In this document: piece by piece, positions 35,314 to 45,559 of the stretch | How positions within the stretch are numbered: position 1 is the stretch's first letter | Layout: each line of letters opens with the position of its first letter | Source of the DNA: Rhodovulum tesquicola | GTDB lineage: Bacteria > Pseudomonadota > Alphaproteobacteria > Rhodobacterales > Rhodobacteraceae | NCBI RefSeq assembly: GCF_024128855.1 | Contig: NZ_JAMYDV010000005.1 | Location: 62,001 to 126,000 of the forward strand | DNA length: 64,000 bases | Direction: 5' to 3' | Position numbers and translations under genes: made by a program | Notes under the pieces: model-generated | The model's database searches: none | The model's input: the letters and a program-made list of their open reading frames with translations, nothing else | Told to the model about the DNA's origin: nothing

Positions 35314-36207
35314 TCAGGATCCCCGCACATCCTCAAGCTGCTCGGCATGGCGCTCGACCAGGCGGCGGCCCTCCTCGATCGCCTCGGGGGCGCGGTGCAG
35401 GTCCAGCACCGAGACATGCGCAAGGTGGGCGCTCAACAGCACATGCGGCGGTTCGCCCGCCAGACGGCTGCGCCGGATCTGCTCGGTCATCACATCTATG
35501 GCCGTCGAGACCACATCCAGATAGTTGGGCGGCCGCGGCCCCGGTTCGTCCAGCATCAGCCAGGACAATTGCTTTCGCATCGTATCGGGCAGCGCCTCGG
35601 CAATGGCCGACAAGGGTCCACCCTCGGGCGGCGCGGCCTGCCAGAGCTGGCCGAACCGCTTGCCGTTGGGATTGACCGCGATGATGATATCAGCCCCCAG
35701 CGCCCGGGCCGCCGAGACAGGCACAGGGTTGGTCAGCCCGCCATCCAGCAGCCACCGCCCCTCGTGGTGACAGGGGCTGATGACCCCCGGCAGCGCGGCC
35801 GAGGCACGCACCGCCGCCCCCAGATCACCCTTGGTCAGCCAGATCTCGCGCCCCGTCTCCATGTCGGTGGCGATGGCGGCAAAGGGTCGGTCCAGGTCCT
35901 CGATCCGCTCGGGCAGACCCAGATCCTTCAGCACCCGTGCAATCTGGCGCCCTTCGACCAGCCCGCCGCTGACCAGGCTGACATCGAGCAACCCGACCAG
36001 CCGCGCCCGCGTCATGCTGCGCGTCCATTCCTCCAGCGCGTCGAGCCGGCCCGCCGCATAGGCCGCGCCCACCAGCGCCCCCATCGAACAGCCCGCCACG
36101 ACGTCAGGCGACAGCCCAAGCGCATCAAGCCCCCGCAGCACGCCGATATGACACCACCCCCGCGCCCCGCCCGAGCCCAGCGCCACCCCGATCCGCCCCC
36201 GGACCAT
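35314..36207 (-). CDS. Patatin-like phospholipase (RssA-like)
   Basis: 297-aa serine acyl hydrolase. Oxyanion hole GSGGARGWCHIG; nucleophile Ser in GCSMG (GxSxG); catalytic Asp in LLDGGLTNPVP. No signal peptide, so cytoplasmic or membrane-associated. Starts 4 bases after uvrA in the same direction, so co-transcribed; a functional link to repair is not evident. Confidence 0.88.
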   Translation of the reverse strand: MVRGRIGVALGSGGARGWCHIGVLRGLDALGLSPDVVAGCSMGALVGAAYAAGRLDALEEWTRSMTRARLVGLLDVSLVSGGLVEGRQIARVLKDLGLPERIEDLDRPFAAIATDMETGREIWLTKGDLGAAVRASAALPGVISPCHHEGRWLLDGGLTNPVPVSAARALGADIIIAVNPNGKRFGQLWQAAPPEGGPLSAIAEALPDTMRKQLSWLMLDEPGPRPPNYLDVVSTAIDVMTEQIRRSRLAGEPPHVLLSAHLAHVSVLDLHRAPEAIEEGRRLVERHAEQLEDVRGS

Positions 36208-36211
36208 GGCG

Positions 36212-39070
36212 CTATTCCGCCGCCAGGTTGCGGGGTTTCAGCATGTCCTTGAGGTAATGCCCGGTATGGCTGGCCGCCACCTCGGCCACCTCTTCGGGCG
36301 TGCCCTCGGCCACGATCCGCCCACCGCCATCGCCGCCTTCGGGGCCGATATCTATGATCCAGTCGGCGGTCTTGATGACGTCCAGATTGTGCTCGATCAC
36401 CACGACCGAATTGCCCTGCTCGACCAGTTCGTGCAGCACTTCGAGTAGCTTTCTCACATCCTCGAAATGCAGCCCCGTGGTGGGTTCGTCCAGGATGTAA
36501 AGCGTCCGCCCCGTGGCGCGTTTCGACAATTCCTTGGACAGCTTCACCCGCTGCGCCTCGCCGCCCGACAGCGTCGTGGCCTGCTGGCCGACCTGGATAT
36601 AGCCAAGGCCCACGCGCACCAGCGCATCCATCTTCTCGCGGATTGCGGGCACCGCCTTGAAGAACTCCTGCGCATCCTCGACCGTCATCTCAAGAACGTC
36701 CGCTATGTTCTTGCCCTTGAAACGGATTTCCAGCGTTTCCCGGTTGTAGCGATGGCCCTTGCAGGTCTCGCAGGTGACATAGACATCGGGCAGGAAATGC
36801 ATCTCGATCTTGATGACGCCATCGCCCTGGCAGGCTTCGCAGCGCCCGCCCTTGACGTTGAAGCTGAACCGCCCCGGCTTGTAGCCGCGCGCCTGCGCCT
36901 CGGGCAGACCCGCGAACCAGTCGCGGATCGGCGTGAAGGCGCCGGTATAGGTGGCGGGGTTCGACCGCGGCGTGCGCCCGATGGGCCGCTGGTCGATGTC
37001 GATCACCTTGTCCAGATGCTCCAGCCCCTTGATCGTCTCGCAGGGGGCGGGCGTCTGGCGGGCGCCGTTCAGCCGCATGCTGGCGGTCTTGAACAGCGTC
37101 TCGATGGTCAGCGTCGACTTGCCCCCGCCCGAAACGCCGGTGACGCAGACGAACCTGCCCAGCGGGAAATCCACCGTCACGTCCTTGAGGTTGTTGCCGG
37201 TCGCCTTGACCACGGTGATCTTCTTGCCATTGCCCGGCCGCCGCGTCGCAGGCACCGCGATCTCGCGCGCGCCCGACAGGTATTGCCCCGTCACCGAGGC
37301 CGGATCGGCCATGATCTCCGCAGGCGTGCCCCGCGACACGATCATGCCGCCATGCACCCCCGCCCCGGGGCCAAGGTCGAGGACATAATCCGCCTCCCGG
37401 ATCGCCTCCTCGTCATGTTCGACCACCAGCACCGAATTGCCCTGGTCGCGCAGGTTCTTGAGCGTCGTCAGCAACCGCCCGTTGTCGCGCTGGTGCAGCC
37501 CGATCGAGGGTTCGTCCAGCACATAAAGCACCCCCGTCAGCCCGCTGCCGATCTGGCTGGCCAGCCGGATGCGCTGGCTTTCCCCGCCCGACAGCGTGCC
37601 CGCATTGCGCGACAGCGTCAGGTAGTCGAGGCCCACATTGTTCAGGAACCCCAGCCGCTCGCGGATTTCCTTGAGGATGGCGCGGGCGATCTCGTTCTTC
37701 TGGTTGCTCAGGCTGTCGGGCACGCGCTCGACCCAGGCCAGCGCCTCGCGGATCGACATCTGCACCACTTCACCGACATGCAGCCCGCCGATCCGGACCG
37801 CCAGCGCCTCGGGCTTCAGCCGGTGCCCGCCGCAGGCATGGCAGGGGCGATTGTTCTGGTAGCGCTCGAACTCCTCGCGGATCCAGGCGCTGTCGGTCTC
37901 GCGATAGCGCCGCTCCATGTTGGGAATCACGCCCTCGAAGGGCCGCGTCACGTTGTAGATGCGCCCGCCCTCGTCATAGCGGAACGGGATTTCCTCCTCG
38001 CCCGAGCCATGCAGGAACACCGCCTTGACCTCATCGGGCAGGTGCTTCCATGGCGTGTCCTTGTCGAAACCGTAATGGCGCGCGATGGCCTCGATGGTCT
38101 GGCGGAAATAGGGCGACTTGCCCTTGCGCCAGGGCGCAATGGCCCCGTCCCAGACGGTCAGCGCGGCATCGGGCACCACAAGGCGTTCGTCAAAGAACAG
38201 CTCCACCCCCAGCCCGTCGCAATCGGGACAGGCGCCATAGGGGGCGTTGAAGGAAAACAGCCGCGGCTCGATCTCGGGGATGGTGAAGCCGCTGACGGGA
38301 CAGGCGAATTTCTCGGAAAACGTGATCCGCTCGGGCTCGCCCTCGGCTGGCGCGGTTTCCAGCACCGCGATCCCGTCGGCCAGGTCCAGCGCGGTGCGGA
38401 AACTGTCGGCCAGCCGCGTCTCAAGCCCCGGCTTGACCACGATCCGGTCCACCACGACGTCGATATCGTGGCGGAACTTCTTGTCCAGCGTGGGCGCCTC
38501 GTCCAGATCGTGAAAGACGCCATTGACCTTGACGCGCTGGAAGCCCTGCTTGCGCAACTCAAGGAATTCCTTGCGGTATTCGCCCTTGCGGTCGCGCACG
38601 ATGGGGGCCAGCAGATAGGCGCGCGTGCCCTCCTCCATCGCCATCACCCGGTCGACCATGTCCTGCACCTGCTGCGCCTCGATCGGCAGGCCGGTGGCGG
38701 GCGAATAGGGCGTGCCGGCGCGGGCGAACAGCAGCCGCATGTAATCGTAGATCTCGGTGACCGTGCCGACCGTGGATCGCGGGTTCTTCGACGTCGTCTT
38801 CTGCTCGATGGAGATCGCCGGGCTCAACCCGCTGATATGGTCCACATCCGGTTTCTGCATCATGTCCAGGAACTGCCGGGCATAGGCCGACAGGCTTTCG
38901 ACATAGCGCCGCTGGCCTTCCGCATAGATCGTGTCGAAGGCAAGGCTGGACTTGCCCGAGCCCGACAGCCCGGTGATGACCACCAGCGCATCGCGGGGAA
39001 TGTCGACGTCGATATTCCTGAGATTGTGCTCGCGCGCGCCGCGCACCTCGATGCGTTTCAGATCGGCCAT
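36212..39070 (-). CDS. uvrA: Excinuclease ABC subunit A
   Basis: Damage-recognition ATPase of nucleotide excision repair, 952 aa. It starts [20 protein letters not shown]. Walker A sites are GLSGSGKSS and GVSGGGKST, signatures LSGGESQRI and LSGGEAQRV, and zinc-finger motifs CPDCDG and [14 protein letters not shown]. An in-frame upstream extension (to 39694) overlaps the divergent rhodanese and is rejected. A regulatory SOS box was not found by eye. Confidence 0.97.
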   Translation of the reverse strand: MADLKRIEVRGAREHNLRNIDVDIPRDALVVITGLSGSGKSSLAFDTIYAEGQRRYVESLSAYARQFLDMMQKPDVDHISGLSPAISIEQKTTSKNPRSTVGTVTEIYDYMRLLFARAGTPYSPATGLPIEAQQVQDMVDRVMAMEEGTRAYLLAPIVRDRKGEYRKEFLELRKQGFQRVKVNGVFHDLDEAPTLDKKFRHDIDVVVDRIVVKPGLETRLADSFRTALDLADGIAVLETAPAEGEPERITFSEKFACPVSGFTIPEIEPRLFSFNAPYGACPDCDGLGVELFFDERLVVPDAALTVWDGAIAPWRKGKSPYFRQTIEAIARHYGFDKDTPWKHLPDEVKAVFLHGSGEEEIPFRYDEGGRIYNVTRPFEGVIPNMERRYRETDSAWIREEFERYQNNRPCHACGGHRLKPEALAVRIGGLHVGEVVQMSIREALAWVERVPDSLSNQKNEIARAILKEIRERLGFLNNVGLDYLTLSRNAGTLSGGESQRIRLASQIGSGLTGVLYVLDEPSIGLHQRDNGRLLTTLKNLRDQGNSVLVVEHDEEAIREADYVLDLGPGAGVHGGMIVSRGTPAEIMADPASVTGQYLSGAREIAVPATRRPGNGKKITVVKATGNNLKDVTVDFPLGRFVCVTGVSGGGKSTLTIETLFKTASMRLNGARQTPAPCETIKGLEHLDKVIDIDQRPIGRTPRSNPATYTGAFTPIRDWFAGLPEAQARGYKPGRFSFNVKGGRCEACQGDGVIKIEMHFLPDVYVTCETCKGHRYNRETLEIRFKGKNIADVLEMTVEDAQEFFKAVPAIREKMDALVRVGLGYIQVGQQATTLSGGEAQRVKLSKELSKRATGRTLYILDEPTTGLHFEDVRKLLEVLHELVEQGNSVVVIEHNLDVIKTADWIIDIGPEGGDGGGRIVAEGTPEEVAEVAASHTGHYLKDMLKPRNLAAE

Positions 39071-39177
39071 GACTGCCCCCGGGGATGACGGAACAACACA
39101 TAGGTGATGCGTGCCGGATTCCCAACGGGAAAAAGGGAACACAGGGCGAACATGCGCGCGCGCCCGCCGATTGCCGC

Positions 39178-39205
39178 TTAACAATCCGGCGCGGGTGCCT
39201 ATAGT
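39178..39205 (+). promoter_or_regulatory. Housekeeping-type promoter of the rhodanese gene
   Basis: TTAACA (39178-39183) and TATAGT (39200-39205) are 16 bases apart, each matching the sigma-70 consensus at five of six positions. The ATG follows 33 bases later, behind an AGGAG site. Confidence 0.6.
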
Positions 39206-39238
39206 CCGCCCGACCTCAGCCAACAGGAGTGCGCGCCG

Positions 39239-39613
39239 ATGTTCAAGATGGTGGATCTGATGCTCAGGCTCTATCCCAATGTCGACGAGATTCGCGCCCG
39301 GGACGCCGCGCCGCTGGCCGAGAAGGGCGAGATCATCCTGATCGACGTGCGCGAGCCGCACGAGATCGCCCGCTTCGGCAAGTGCAAGGGCGCAATCGAG
39401 GTGCCGATGCACATGATCCGCCACAAGGCCGACCCGAACGGCCCGCATTTCGACCCCGCGCTCGACCCCGCCAGGACCTTCGCGATCTATTGCGAGACCG
39501 GCGCCCGTTCGCTGGCGGCAGCGCGGGTGATGAAGAAGCTCGGCTATGACAAGGTCTACAACATGGGCAGCTTCCTGGAATGGCTGAACGCCAGGCTGCC
39601 GGTCGAGAAATAG
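39239..39613 (+). CDS. Rhodanese-like sulfurtransferase
   Basis: 124-aa single-domain rhodanese. Active-site Cys in [10 protein letters not shown]; substrate and fold blocks [16 protein letters not shown] and [14 protein letters not shown]. No signal peptide, so cytoplasmic. The sulfur acceptor is unknown. Divergent from uvrA with its own promoter. Confidence 0.9.
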   Translation: MFKMVDLMLRLYPNVDEIRARDAAPLAEKGEIILIDVREPHEIARFGKCKGAIEVPMHMIRHKADPNGPHFDPALDPARTFAIYCETGARSLAAARVMKKLGYDKVYNMGSFLEWLNARLPVEK

Positions 39614-39735
39614 CCCGGACCGGGCCGCGGGGGCCGACCGCGCCGCCTTTCTGTCACGACGAAACGAATTGACGGCGCTGGCATGGCGGACCAAGCTGGC
39701 GGCACGTCAACCAGACCATCTCGACAGGGAAGACC

Positions 39736-40806
39736 ATGACAAAACGCCAAGCTGTTGCCGCGTCCAGCCTCGCCATGACCCTCGCGGTCCTTGCCGTCCC
39801 GGCCTCGGCGGACACCCTGCGCCTCCTGACCTGGGGCGGCTACGCCCCGGAGAATGTCGTCGCCATGTTCGAGGCGGAAACCGGCCACAAGGTCGAGGTC
39901 ACGCTGTCGAACAACGAGGAGATGATCGCCAAGCTGCGCGCCACGGCCGGGGGCGGGTTCGACCTCGCCCAGCCCAGCCAGGACCGGATCGCCGGTCCGC
40001 AGGAGGAGTTCGGCATCTACAAGCCGATCGACCTGTCGAAGGTCGACGCCTCGCTGTTCATCCCCTCGATGCTGGAAGCCACCAAGGCCAACACCACCGT
40101 GAACGGCGAGGTCTACGGCCTGCCCCATGTCTGGGGCACCGACGGTCTGGTGCTCGACCGCGCGCAGGCCGGGATGGTGCAGGATTACACCGATCTCTGC
40201 GCGCCCGAGGTGGCGGGCAAGGTCTCCTACCGGCTGAAACGGCCCACGCTGATCGGATTTGCCTTCGCGATGGGCATCGACCCCTTCGCGCTTTACGGTG
40301 ACGAGGCCGCCTATTCCGAGATGCTGGCCACGGTCGAGGCCAAGCTTGTCGAGTGCAAGCCCAACGTCAAGACCTACTGGGGCGGCGGCGACGAGCTGAT
40401 GGGGCTGGTCCGCTCGGGCGAGGTGGTGGCCGCGATGGCCTGGGATACCGGCGGCTGGAAGCTGAACGCCGACAATCCCGACATCACCTTCGTCGCGCCC
40501 GCCTCCGGCGCGCTGGGCTGGGTCGACACCTTCGCGCTGCCCGCCAAGGGCCGGGCCGATGACGCCGCCTATGCCTGGATCAACTTCGTGATGCGCCCCG
40601 AGGTCGCGGCGATGATCACCGAGGCCGCGGGCAACTTCACCGCCTCGCAGGGCGCCGACGCCTTCGCCCCCGACGAACTCAAGGCGCGCTACCAGGAAAG
40701 CTTCCCGCAAGAGGCGATCGACAACATCAACTGGTATCCGCCGGTGCCCGCGGGCCTCGAGGCGCTGGAAGGTGCCGTGCTCGACCGCGTCAAGGCCGCG
40801 AACTGA
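39736..40806 (+). CDS. potD: ABC transporter periplasmic binding protein, polyamine type
   Basis: 356-aa extracytoplasmic binding protein of the PotD/PotF family. Signal peptide about 1-25 (LAVLAVPASA), then LRLLTWGGYAPENVVAMFE, the usual family start. The end INWYPPVPAGLEALE is also typical. First gene of the four-gene transporter. Spermidine/putrescine is the family default; other amines are possible. Confidence 0.85.
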   Translation: MTKRQAVAASSLAMTLAVLAVPASADTLRLLTWGGYAPENVVAMFEAETGHKVEVTLSNNEEMIAKLRATAGGGFDLAQPSQDRIAGPQEEFGIYKPIDLSKVDASLFIPSMLEATKANTTVNGEVYGLPHVWGTDGLVLDRAQAGMVQDYTDLCAPEVAGKVSYRLKRPTLIGFAFAMGIDPFALYGDEAAYSEMLATVEAKLVECKPNVKTYWGGGDELMGLVRSGEVVAAMAWDTGGWKLNADNPDITFVAPASGALGWVDTFALPAKGRADDAAYAWINFVMRPEVAAMITEAAGNFTASQGADAFAPDELKARYQESFPQEAIDNINWYPPVPAGLEALEGAVLDRVKAAN

Positions 40807-40862
40807 ACCGCGCGCGGGGGGCGGGCCATGCGCCTGCCCCCCGCCGCAAGCCCGGACGGCCC

Positions 40863-41960
40863 ATGACCCCCGATCTCGAATGTGTCAGCCTGACGCGGCG
40901 CTTCGGTTCCGCGCTTGCTGTGGACGATGTGTCATTCGCCGTGCCGAACGGCGCGTTCTTCTCGATCCTCGGCCCCTCGGGCTGCGGCAAGACCACGATC
41001 ATGCGGATGATCGCGGGCTTTCTTGACCCCAGTTCGGGCGACATCCTGATCCGCGGCCGCTCGGTGCTGGACACGCCGCCCAACAAGCGGCCGGTGAACA
41101 TGGTGTTCCAGCACCTGGCCCTGTTCCCGATGATGACCATCGCCGAGAATATCGGCTATGGCCTGCGCCGAAAGGGGATGGGCCGGGCCGAGATCGCGCG
41201 CCGCGTGGACGAGGCGCTCGAACGGATCGGCCTGCCCGGCATCGGCGCGCGCAAGGTCGACGAGCTTTCGGGCGGCCAGAAGCAGCGCGTGGCGATTGCC
41301 CGCTGCATGGTGCTGGAACCCGATGTCCTGCTGCTGGACGAACCGCTCGGCGCGCTGGACCTGAAGCTGCGCGAACGCATGAAGGTCGAACTCAAGCAGA
41401 TGCAGTCCGCCTTCGGCACCACCTTCGTCTACATCACCCATGACCAGTCCGAGGCGCTGGTGATGTCCGACCGGATCGCCGTGATGAATCACGGCCGGTT
41501 CGAACAGGTCGGCACCGGGCAGGAACTTTACTACCGCCCCGCCACCGCCTTCGTCGCGGGCTTTGTCGGCGATACCAACCGCTGGACCGGCCGCATCGCC
41601 CGGATCGAGGGCGACGAGATGGAAATCGCCACCGACAGCGGCCTGACGCTGCGCGGCGCACGCCATGGCCGCCCGCTTTCCCCCGGCGACCGGACCCAGA
41701 TCTTCGTCCGTCCCGAGGCGATCCGGCTCGCCCGCTCGGCCGCCGATCTGGCCGGGCTCGACAACCGCCTGTCGGGCCGGGTCGCGGCACTTCTGTTCAA
41801 CGGCGCGGCCAGCCGCGTGATCGTGCAGGCCGGCGCCGAGGAGATCGAGGTGAACCTGCCGCAATCGGGCGAATTCGCCGATCTTTCCCGCGGCGCCGAG
41901 CTTCATGTCGGCTGGGCGGGCGATCAGGGCAATTGCTTCGCCGCCGGGGCCGCGCCATGA
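40863..41960 (+). CDS. potA: Polyamine-type ABC transporter ATPase
   Basis: 365-aa ATPase. Walker A GPSGCGKTT, signature LSGGQKQRVAIAR, Walker B VLLLDEPLGALD, and a C-terminal TOBE domain (about 280-360). 56 bases after potD; overlaps potB by 4 (ATGA). Confidence 0.93.
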   Translation: MTPDLECVSLTRRFGSALAVDDVSFAVPNGAFFSILGPSGCGKTTIMRMIAGFLDPSSGDILIRGRSVLDTPPNKRPVNMVFQHLALFPMMTIAENIGYGLRRKGMGRAEIARRVDEALERIGLPGIGARKVDELSGGQKQRVAIARCMVLEPDVLLLDEPLGALDLKLRERMKVELKQMQSAFGTTFVYITHDQSEALVMSDRIAVMNHGRFEQVGTGQELYYRPATAFVAGFVGDTNRWTGRIARIEGDEMEIATDSGLTLRGARHGRPLSPGDRTQIFVRPEAIRLARSAADLAGLDNRLSGRVAALLFNGAASRVIVQAGAEEIEVNLPQSGEFADLSRGAELHVGWAGDQGNCFAAGAAP

Positions 41961-42814
41961 AGGCCGAGGCGCGGATCGGGCTTATCCTGCTGCTGATGCC
42001 GCTTCTGCTATGGCTGTCGCTGCTGATCCTGATCCCGCATGTCGACATGGCGCTGGTCTCGCTGCGCGAGCGGGTGGGCGTCGGGCAATACCGCTTCGGC
42101 TTCGGCAACTACCTGACCTTCCTGAACGAACCGCTCTACCTGCGGACCTTTGCCCGCACCGCGATCATGTCGCTGATCGCCACGGCGCTGACGCTCGCGA
42201 TCGCCTTCCCGGTCTCCTACTACATCGCCAAGCTCGCCCGCGGGCGCACCCGCTCGGCGCTGTTCCTGCTGTGCCTCGTGCCGTTCTGGGTGTCGGAACT
42301 GGTGCGCACCTTCGGCTGGATGATCCTGTTGCGCGAAACCGGCGTGGTCTCGAGCCTGCTGCAATGGGCTGGGCTGGTCGATCAGCCGGTCGAGATGCTT
42401 TACAATGACGCCGCGATCATGGTGGGGCTGGTCTATACCTCCATGCTGTTCATGGTGGTTCCGCTGGTCACCACGCTGGAAAGCCTGCCCGACGAGGTGA
42501 TCGAGGCAGGCTACGACCTGGGCGGCAATGCCTTCAGCGTGTTGCGCGAGATCGTGATCCCGCATGCCATGCCCGGCATCGTCTCGGGATCCATCGTGGT
42601 CTTCATGCTGTCGCTGGGCAATTACCTGACGCCCACGATGCTGGGCGGCAAGGACAGCCTGTGGTTCACCGAGCTGATCTATTCCCAGTTCATCGTCCGC
42701 TTCAACTGGGAACTGGGCGCGGCCTTCGGCTTCGTGCTGCTGGCACTGTCCTCGGTGATCGTCTGGGCGATGCTGCGGCTGACCGGCCAGACCCTGGCCC
42801 GCACCATGGGCTAG
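41957..42814 (+). CDS. potB: Polyamine-type ABC transporter permease 1
   Basis: 285-aa inner-membrane permease with about six helices. First helix at about residues 5-26. The EAA-type coupling loop is ESLPDEVIEAGYDLGGNAFSV. ATG 41957 overlaps the potA stop; an earlier in-frame codon at 41933 is not favoured. Confidence 0.92.
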   Translation: MKAEARIGLILLLMPLLLWLSLLILIPHVDMALVSLRERVGVGQYRFGFGNYLTFLNEPLYLRTFARTAIMSLIATALTLAIAFPVSYYIAKLARGRTRSALFLLCLVPFWVSELVRTFGWMILLRETGVVSSLLQWAGLVDQPVEMLYNDAAIMVGLVYTSMLFMVVPLVTTLESLPDEVIEAGYDLGGNAFSVLREIVIPHAMPGIVSGSIVVFMLSLGNYLTPTMLGGKDSLWFTELIYSQFIVRFNWELGAAFGFVLLALSSVIVWAMLRLTGQTLARTMG

Positions 42815-42818
42815 CGCG

Positions 42819-43670
42819 ATGATCCCCACGATCCCCCAGCCCGCCCTTCTGAAAGCCCTCTGGACGGCCTATGTGGCGGCGTTCTTCGTCTTTCTGGCAC
42901 TGCCGCTCGCGGTCGTCGCGGTCTTCGCCTTCAATGACAGCCTGTTCCCGTCGCTGCCCTGGCAGGGCTTCACGCTGGACTGGTTCTTCGGCGACACCCG
43001 CCCCCGGATCGGCGTCTTCCACGAACGCCCCATCCTGCGCGCGATCGGCACCTCGGCCCTCGTCGCCGCCTGCGTCTCGGTGCTGTCGGTCGGCGTGGGG
43101 CTGTCGAACGCGTTCCTGTTCAACCGCTACCGCTTTCCGGGCCAGGGGCTGCTCTATGTCCTGATGCTGCTGCCGCTGGTGGTCCCGGGCATCGTGCTGG
43201 GCATCTCGATCCTGGTCTTTTCCAGCCGCATCGCGAACGGGCTGTGGGACATCGCGCAATGGGACATCGACGCGCTGCGCCCGGGCCTCGCACTGGTGAT
43301 CCTCGGACAGTTCTCGTTCATCGCCACCATCGCCACGCTGGTCATCGGGGCGCGCCTGCAGAAATTCGACCATACGCTGGAAGAGGCCGCGCTGAATCTC
43401 GGCGCCTCCCGCCTGACCGCCGTGCGCACCGTCACCCTGCCCTATCTGGCCCCCGCCCTGGTCGGCGCCTTCGTCGTCGCCTTCCTGATGAGCTTCGAGA
43501 ATTTCAACACGACGCTGATGCTGGTCGGTTCGGACGCGCCGCTGACCATCGCGATGTTCGACCGGCTGAAAGAGGGCTCGACACCCCTGCTGAACGCGGT
43601 CTCGCTGCTGCTGATGCTGGGCTCGTCGCTGCTGGCCCTCGTGATGATCGCCTTTCAGCGCCGCGGCTGA
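42819..43670 (+). CDS. potC: Polyamine-type ABC transporter permease 2
   Basis: 283-aa inner-membrane permease, six helices, with EAA loop HTLEEAALNLGASRLTAVRT. 4 bases after potB, with a weak ribosome site that suggests coupling. Last transporter gene; T6SS-related genes follow 71 bases later. Confidence 0.92.
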   Translation: MIPTIPQPALLKALWTAYVAAFFVFLALPLAVVAVFAFNDSLFPSLPWQGFTLDWFFGDTRPRIGVFHERPILRAIGTSALVAACVSVLSVGVGLSNAFLFNRYRFPGQGLLYVLMLLPLVVPGIVLGISILVFSSRIANGLWDIAQWDIDALRPGLALVILGQFSFIATIATLVIGARLQKFDHTLEEAALNLGASRLTAVRTVTLPYLAPALVGAFVVAFLMSFENFNTTLMLVGSDAPLTIAMFDRLKEGSTPLLNAVSLLLMLGSSLLALVMIAFQRRG

Positions 43671-43741
43671 GCCCGCTTGGCGCGGCGGACCTTCTGTGGA
43701 AGAATGACAGCGCAATCCGGGCAACAGGGGCCTTGGACCAG

Positions 43742-44164
43742 ATGACCCGCACCGACCAGATCGACGGCGTGGCGCTCGGCGTCATTCTCGGCTTCGAGGC
43801 GGGCGCGCCGCTGGTCGTCTTCGCGGGCAATGCGCAGGATCACGCGATCCCCGCCCGCTCGCTGACCGCGCTTGGCGCCGAGGATGTCGGCGCCGAGGTG
43901 GCGCTGCTGTTCGAGGAAGGCTGCCGCGACCGCCCGCTGATCGTCGGCAAGCTGGTCGAGCCGCCCCGTCAGGACCGCCCGCCGCTGGTGATCCGCGATG
44001 GCGAGACGGTGCGCGTCACCGCCACGGACCGACTGGAACTGCGCGTGGGCAAGGCATCCATCGTGATGCTGGCGGATGGCCGCATCACCATCCGCGGCAG
44101 CTATCTGACCAGCCACGCCTCGGCGGCGAACCGCATCCGCGGCGGCTCGGTCAACCTGAACTGA
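43742..44164 (+). CDS. DUF6484 protein, T6SS-associated
   Basis: 140-aa protein. The N-terminal half GVALGVILGFEAGAPLVVF...ALLFEEGCRDRPLIVGKL matches the beta-rich DUF6484 form seen beside vgrG and effector genes. The C-terminal half reads like a short gp5/VgrG-type beta repeat (LRVGKASIVMLADGRITIRGS). ATG 43742 is chosen; TTG three codons earlier is possible. Overlaps the next gene as TGATG. Confidence 0.75.
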   Translation: MTRTDQIDGVALGVILGFEAGAPLVVFAGNAQDHAIPARSLTALGAEDVGAEVALLFEEGCRDRPLIVGKLVEPPRQDRPPLVIRDGETVRVTATDRLELRVGKASIVMLADGRITIRGSYLTSHASAANRIRGGSVNLN

Positions 44165-44502
44165 TGCCCGCGACGGTCCTGGACCACATCGTTCGCCAGC
44201 ACGCCGAACAGGCCGCGTTCCTCTGGACAATCTACGACCGGCACATGCTGAACCCCGAGGAAAACGAGGAAATGGACGCCCTGCGCCTGTCCCGCCTGAT
44301 CGAGCGGCTGGAGGCGCATCTGGACGGGCTGCGGGTGGCGGGTGCAGACGGCCTGCGCATCGCCCAGGAGCTTTTTGCCGAATATCCCGAACCGGGCGAG
44401 CTGTTCGTCCTGCGCATGCTGCAACCCGGCGCCGCGGCGCTGCGCATCGCCGATCTCGACCTTGCAAAGGTGCGGGCCTACCTGGCGGCGACGCTGGGCT
44501 GA
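44164..44502 (+). CDS. TIGR02270-like N-terminal fragment, T6SS-associated
   Basis: 112-aa helical protein. ILD-type opening VLDHIVRQHAEQAAFLWTIYD and RLIERLEAHLDGLRVAGADG match the N-terminus of TIGR02270 proteins (about 400 aa, HEAT-repeat, T6SS clusters). The rest of that protein is absent, so this is either a truncated copy or a stand-alone domain. Coupled to the DUF6484 gene; its stop is 3 bases from the convergent immunity candidate. Confidence 0.6.
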   Translation: MPATVLDHIVRQHAEQAAFLWTIYDRHMLNPEENEEMDALRLSRLIERLEAHLDGLRVAGADGLRIAQELFAEYPEPGELFVLRMLQPGAAALRIADLDLAKVRAYLAATLG

Positions 44503-44505
44503 GGA

Positions 44506-45558
44506 TCAGCCCTCGCGCAGGATGGCGCGCGGCACCTCGATCCGTTCCCAGGCCCCGCGCCGCAACCGGAACAGATCGTCCGCGTCAAAGGCCCACAGCG
44601 CGTCGTCCGACTGCTGGATACGCAGGATGTTCCCGAACCCTTCGTCCGGTCCGCGCAGGGGCGCGTCGATCCTCGCGGCGCTACAGGGATGGATCGACGT
44701 CTCGGCCGCGACCAGAAGACCGCCTTCGGCAGCGGCAAGGGACACATAATCCTCGTCGGTATCCGGCCCGTCCAGAAAGTCGACCTCGTCGCCCTCCCGC
44801 AGCACGAGCGCGGTGCCTATCCCTGCCGCGACCAGCACGCCCGCCCCCTGTCCCGGATCGTGCAGATCCGCGATCACCGCATCGGTCGGCAGGTCGATGC
44901 GCGTCCATTGCGCGCCCGCCACACGAAACAGAACCCCGAACTGGTCGCGCTCGTCCTCGAACATCAGGTCCACGAAACTGTCGATATCGCCATCCTCCAG
45001 CGCCGCCTCGGCCGCAGTCGTGTCCCCACCCCAGGGATAGACGAAGCCGCCGACCAGGCTGGTCCCATCCGAAAGCCCCAGCCAGCAGGTGGCGTTCAGG
45101 ATGTCGCCCTCCGCATCAGGCGGCGGGCCGGATTCCGACAGCGCGCGCCAGTCTCCCGGCCCAAGGCGGCGATAGATCTGTCCGTTCTGACCGATCACGG
45201 TGAACTGGTCGCCATGGGCATAGATCCGCTGCACCGCGCCGCGCCCGGCGGCATCGTCGCTGAAGATGCCCGCGCCGGGGATCTTCTCGTCCCGGGTTTC
45301 CTCCTCATCTAGGAAATAGACATCGCCCTCGTCGCTGAGCGCCACATAGACCGGCGCCGCGCCGGAGGCGTAGCGACCCGAGGTGATCCAGACGATGGCG
45401 CGGTCCACGTCGATCCGGCCCCAGGGCTGGGCCAAGCCCTCCTCGCGGATCAGGATCATGCTGTAGGGCTCGTCCGCATCCGGCCGGGACAGCGCGATGC
45501 ACACCGTTCCGGGCAACCCGGCATCCCCGGCAACGATCCTCAACCCCCTGGGAAACAT
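44506..45558 (-). CDS. Putative T6SS immunity protein
   Basis: 350-aa acidic, beta-rich protein with no signal peptide or membrane segment and no domain I recognise. Repeating blocks such as GQNGQIYRRLGPGDWRAL, DDLFRLRRGAWERIEV and DEGDVYFLDEEE suggest a beta-propeller. It starts 1 base after the effector stop behind a GAGGT site, the place where an immunity gene normally sits. A cytoplasmic site would suit a nuclease effector. The upstream in-frame extension (to 45681) overlaps the effector and is rejected. Confidence 0.6.
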   Translation of the reverse strand: MFPRGLRIVAGDAGLPGTVCIALSRPDADEPYSMILIREEGLAQPWGRIDVDRAIVWITSGRYASGAAPVYVALSDEGDVYFLDEEETRDEKIPGAGIFSDDAAGRGAVQRIYAHGDQFTVIGQNGQIYRRLGPGDWRALSESGPPPDAEGDILNATCWLGLSDGTSLVGGFVYPWGGDTTAAEAALEDGDIDSFVDLMFEDERDQFGVLFRVAGAQWTRIDLPTDAVIADLHDPGQGAGVLVAAGIGTALVLREGDEVDFLDGPDTDEDYVSLAAAEGGLLVAAETSIHPCSAARIDAPLRGPDEGFGNILRIQQSDDALWAFDADDLFRLRRGAWERIEVPRAILREG

Positions 45559-45559
45559 T

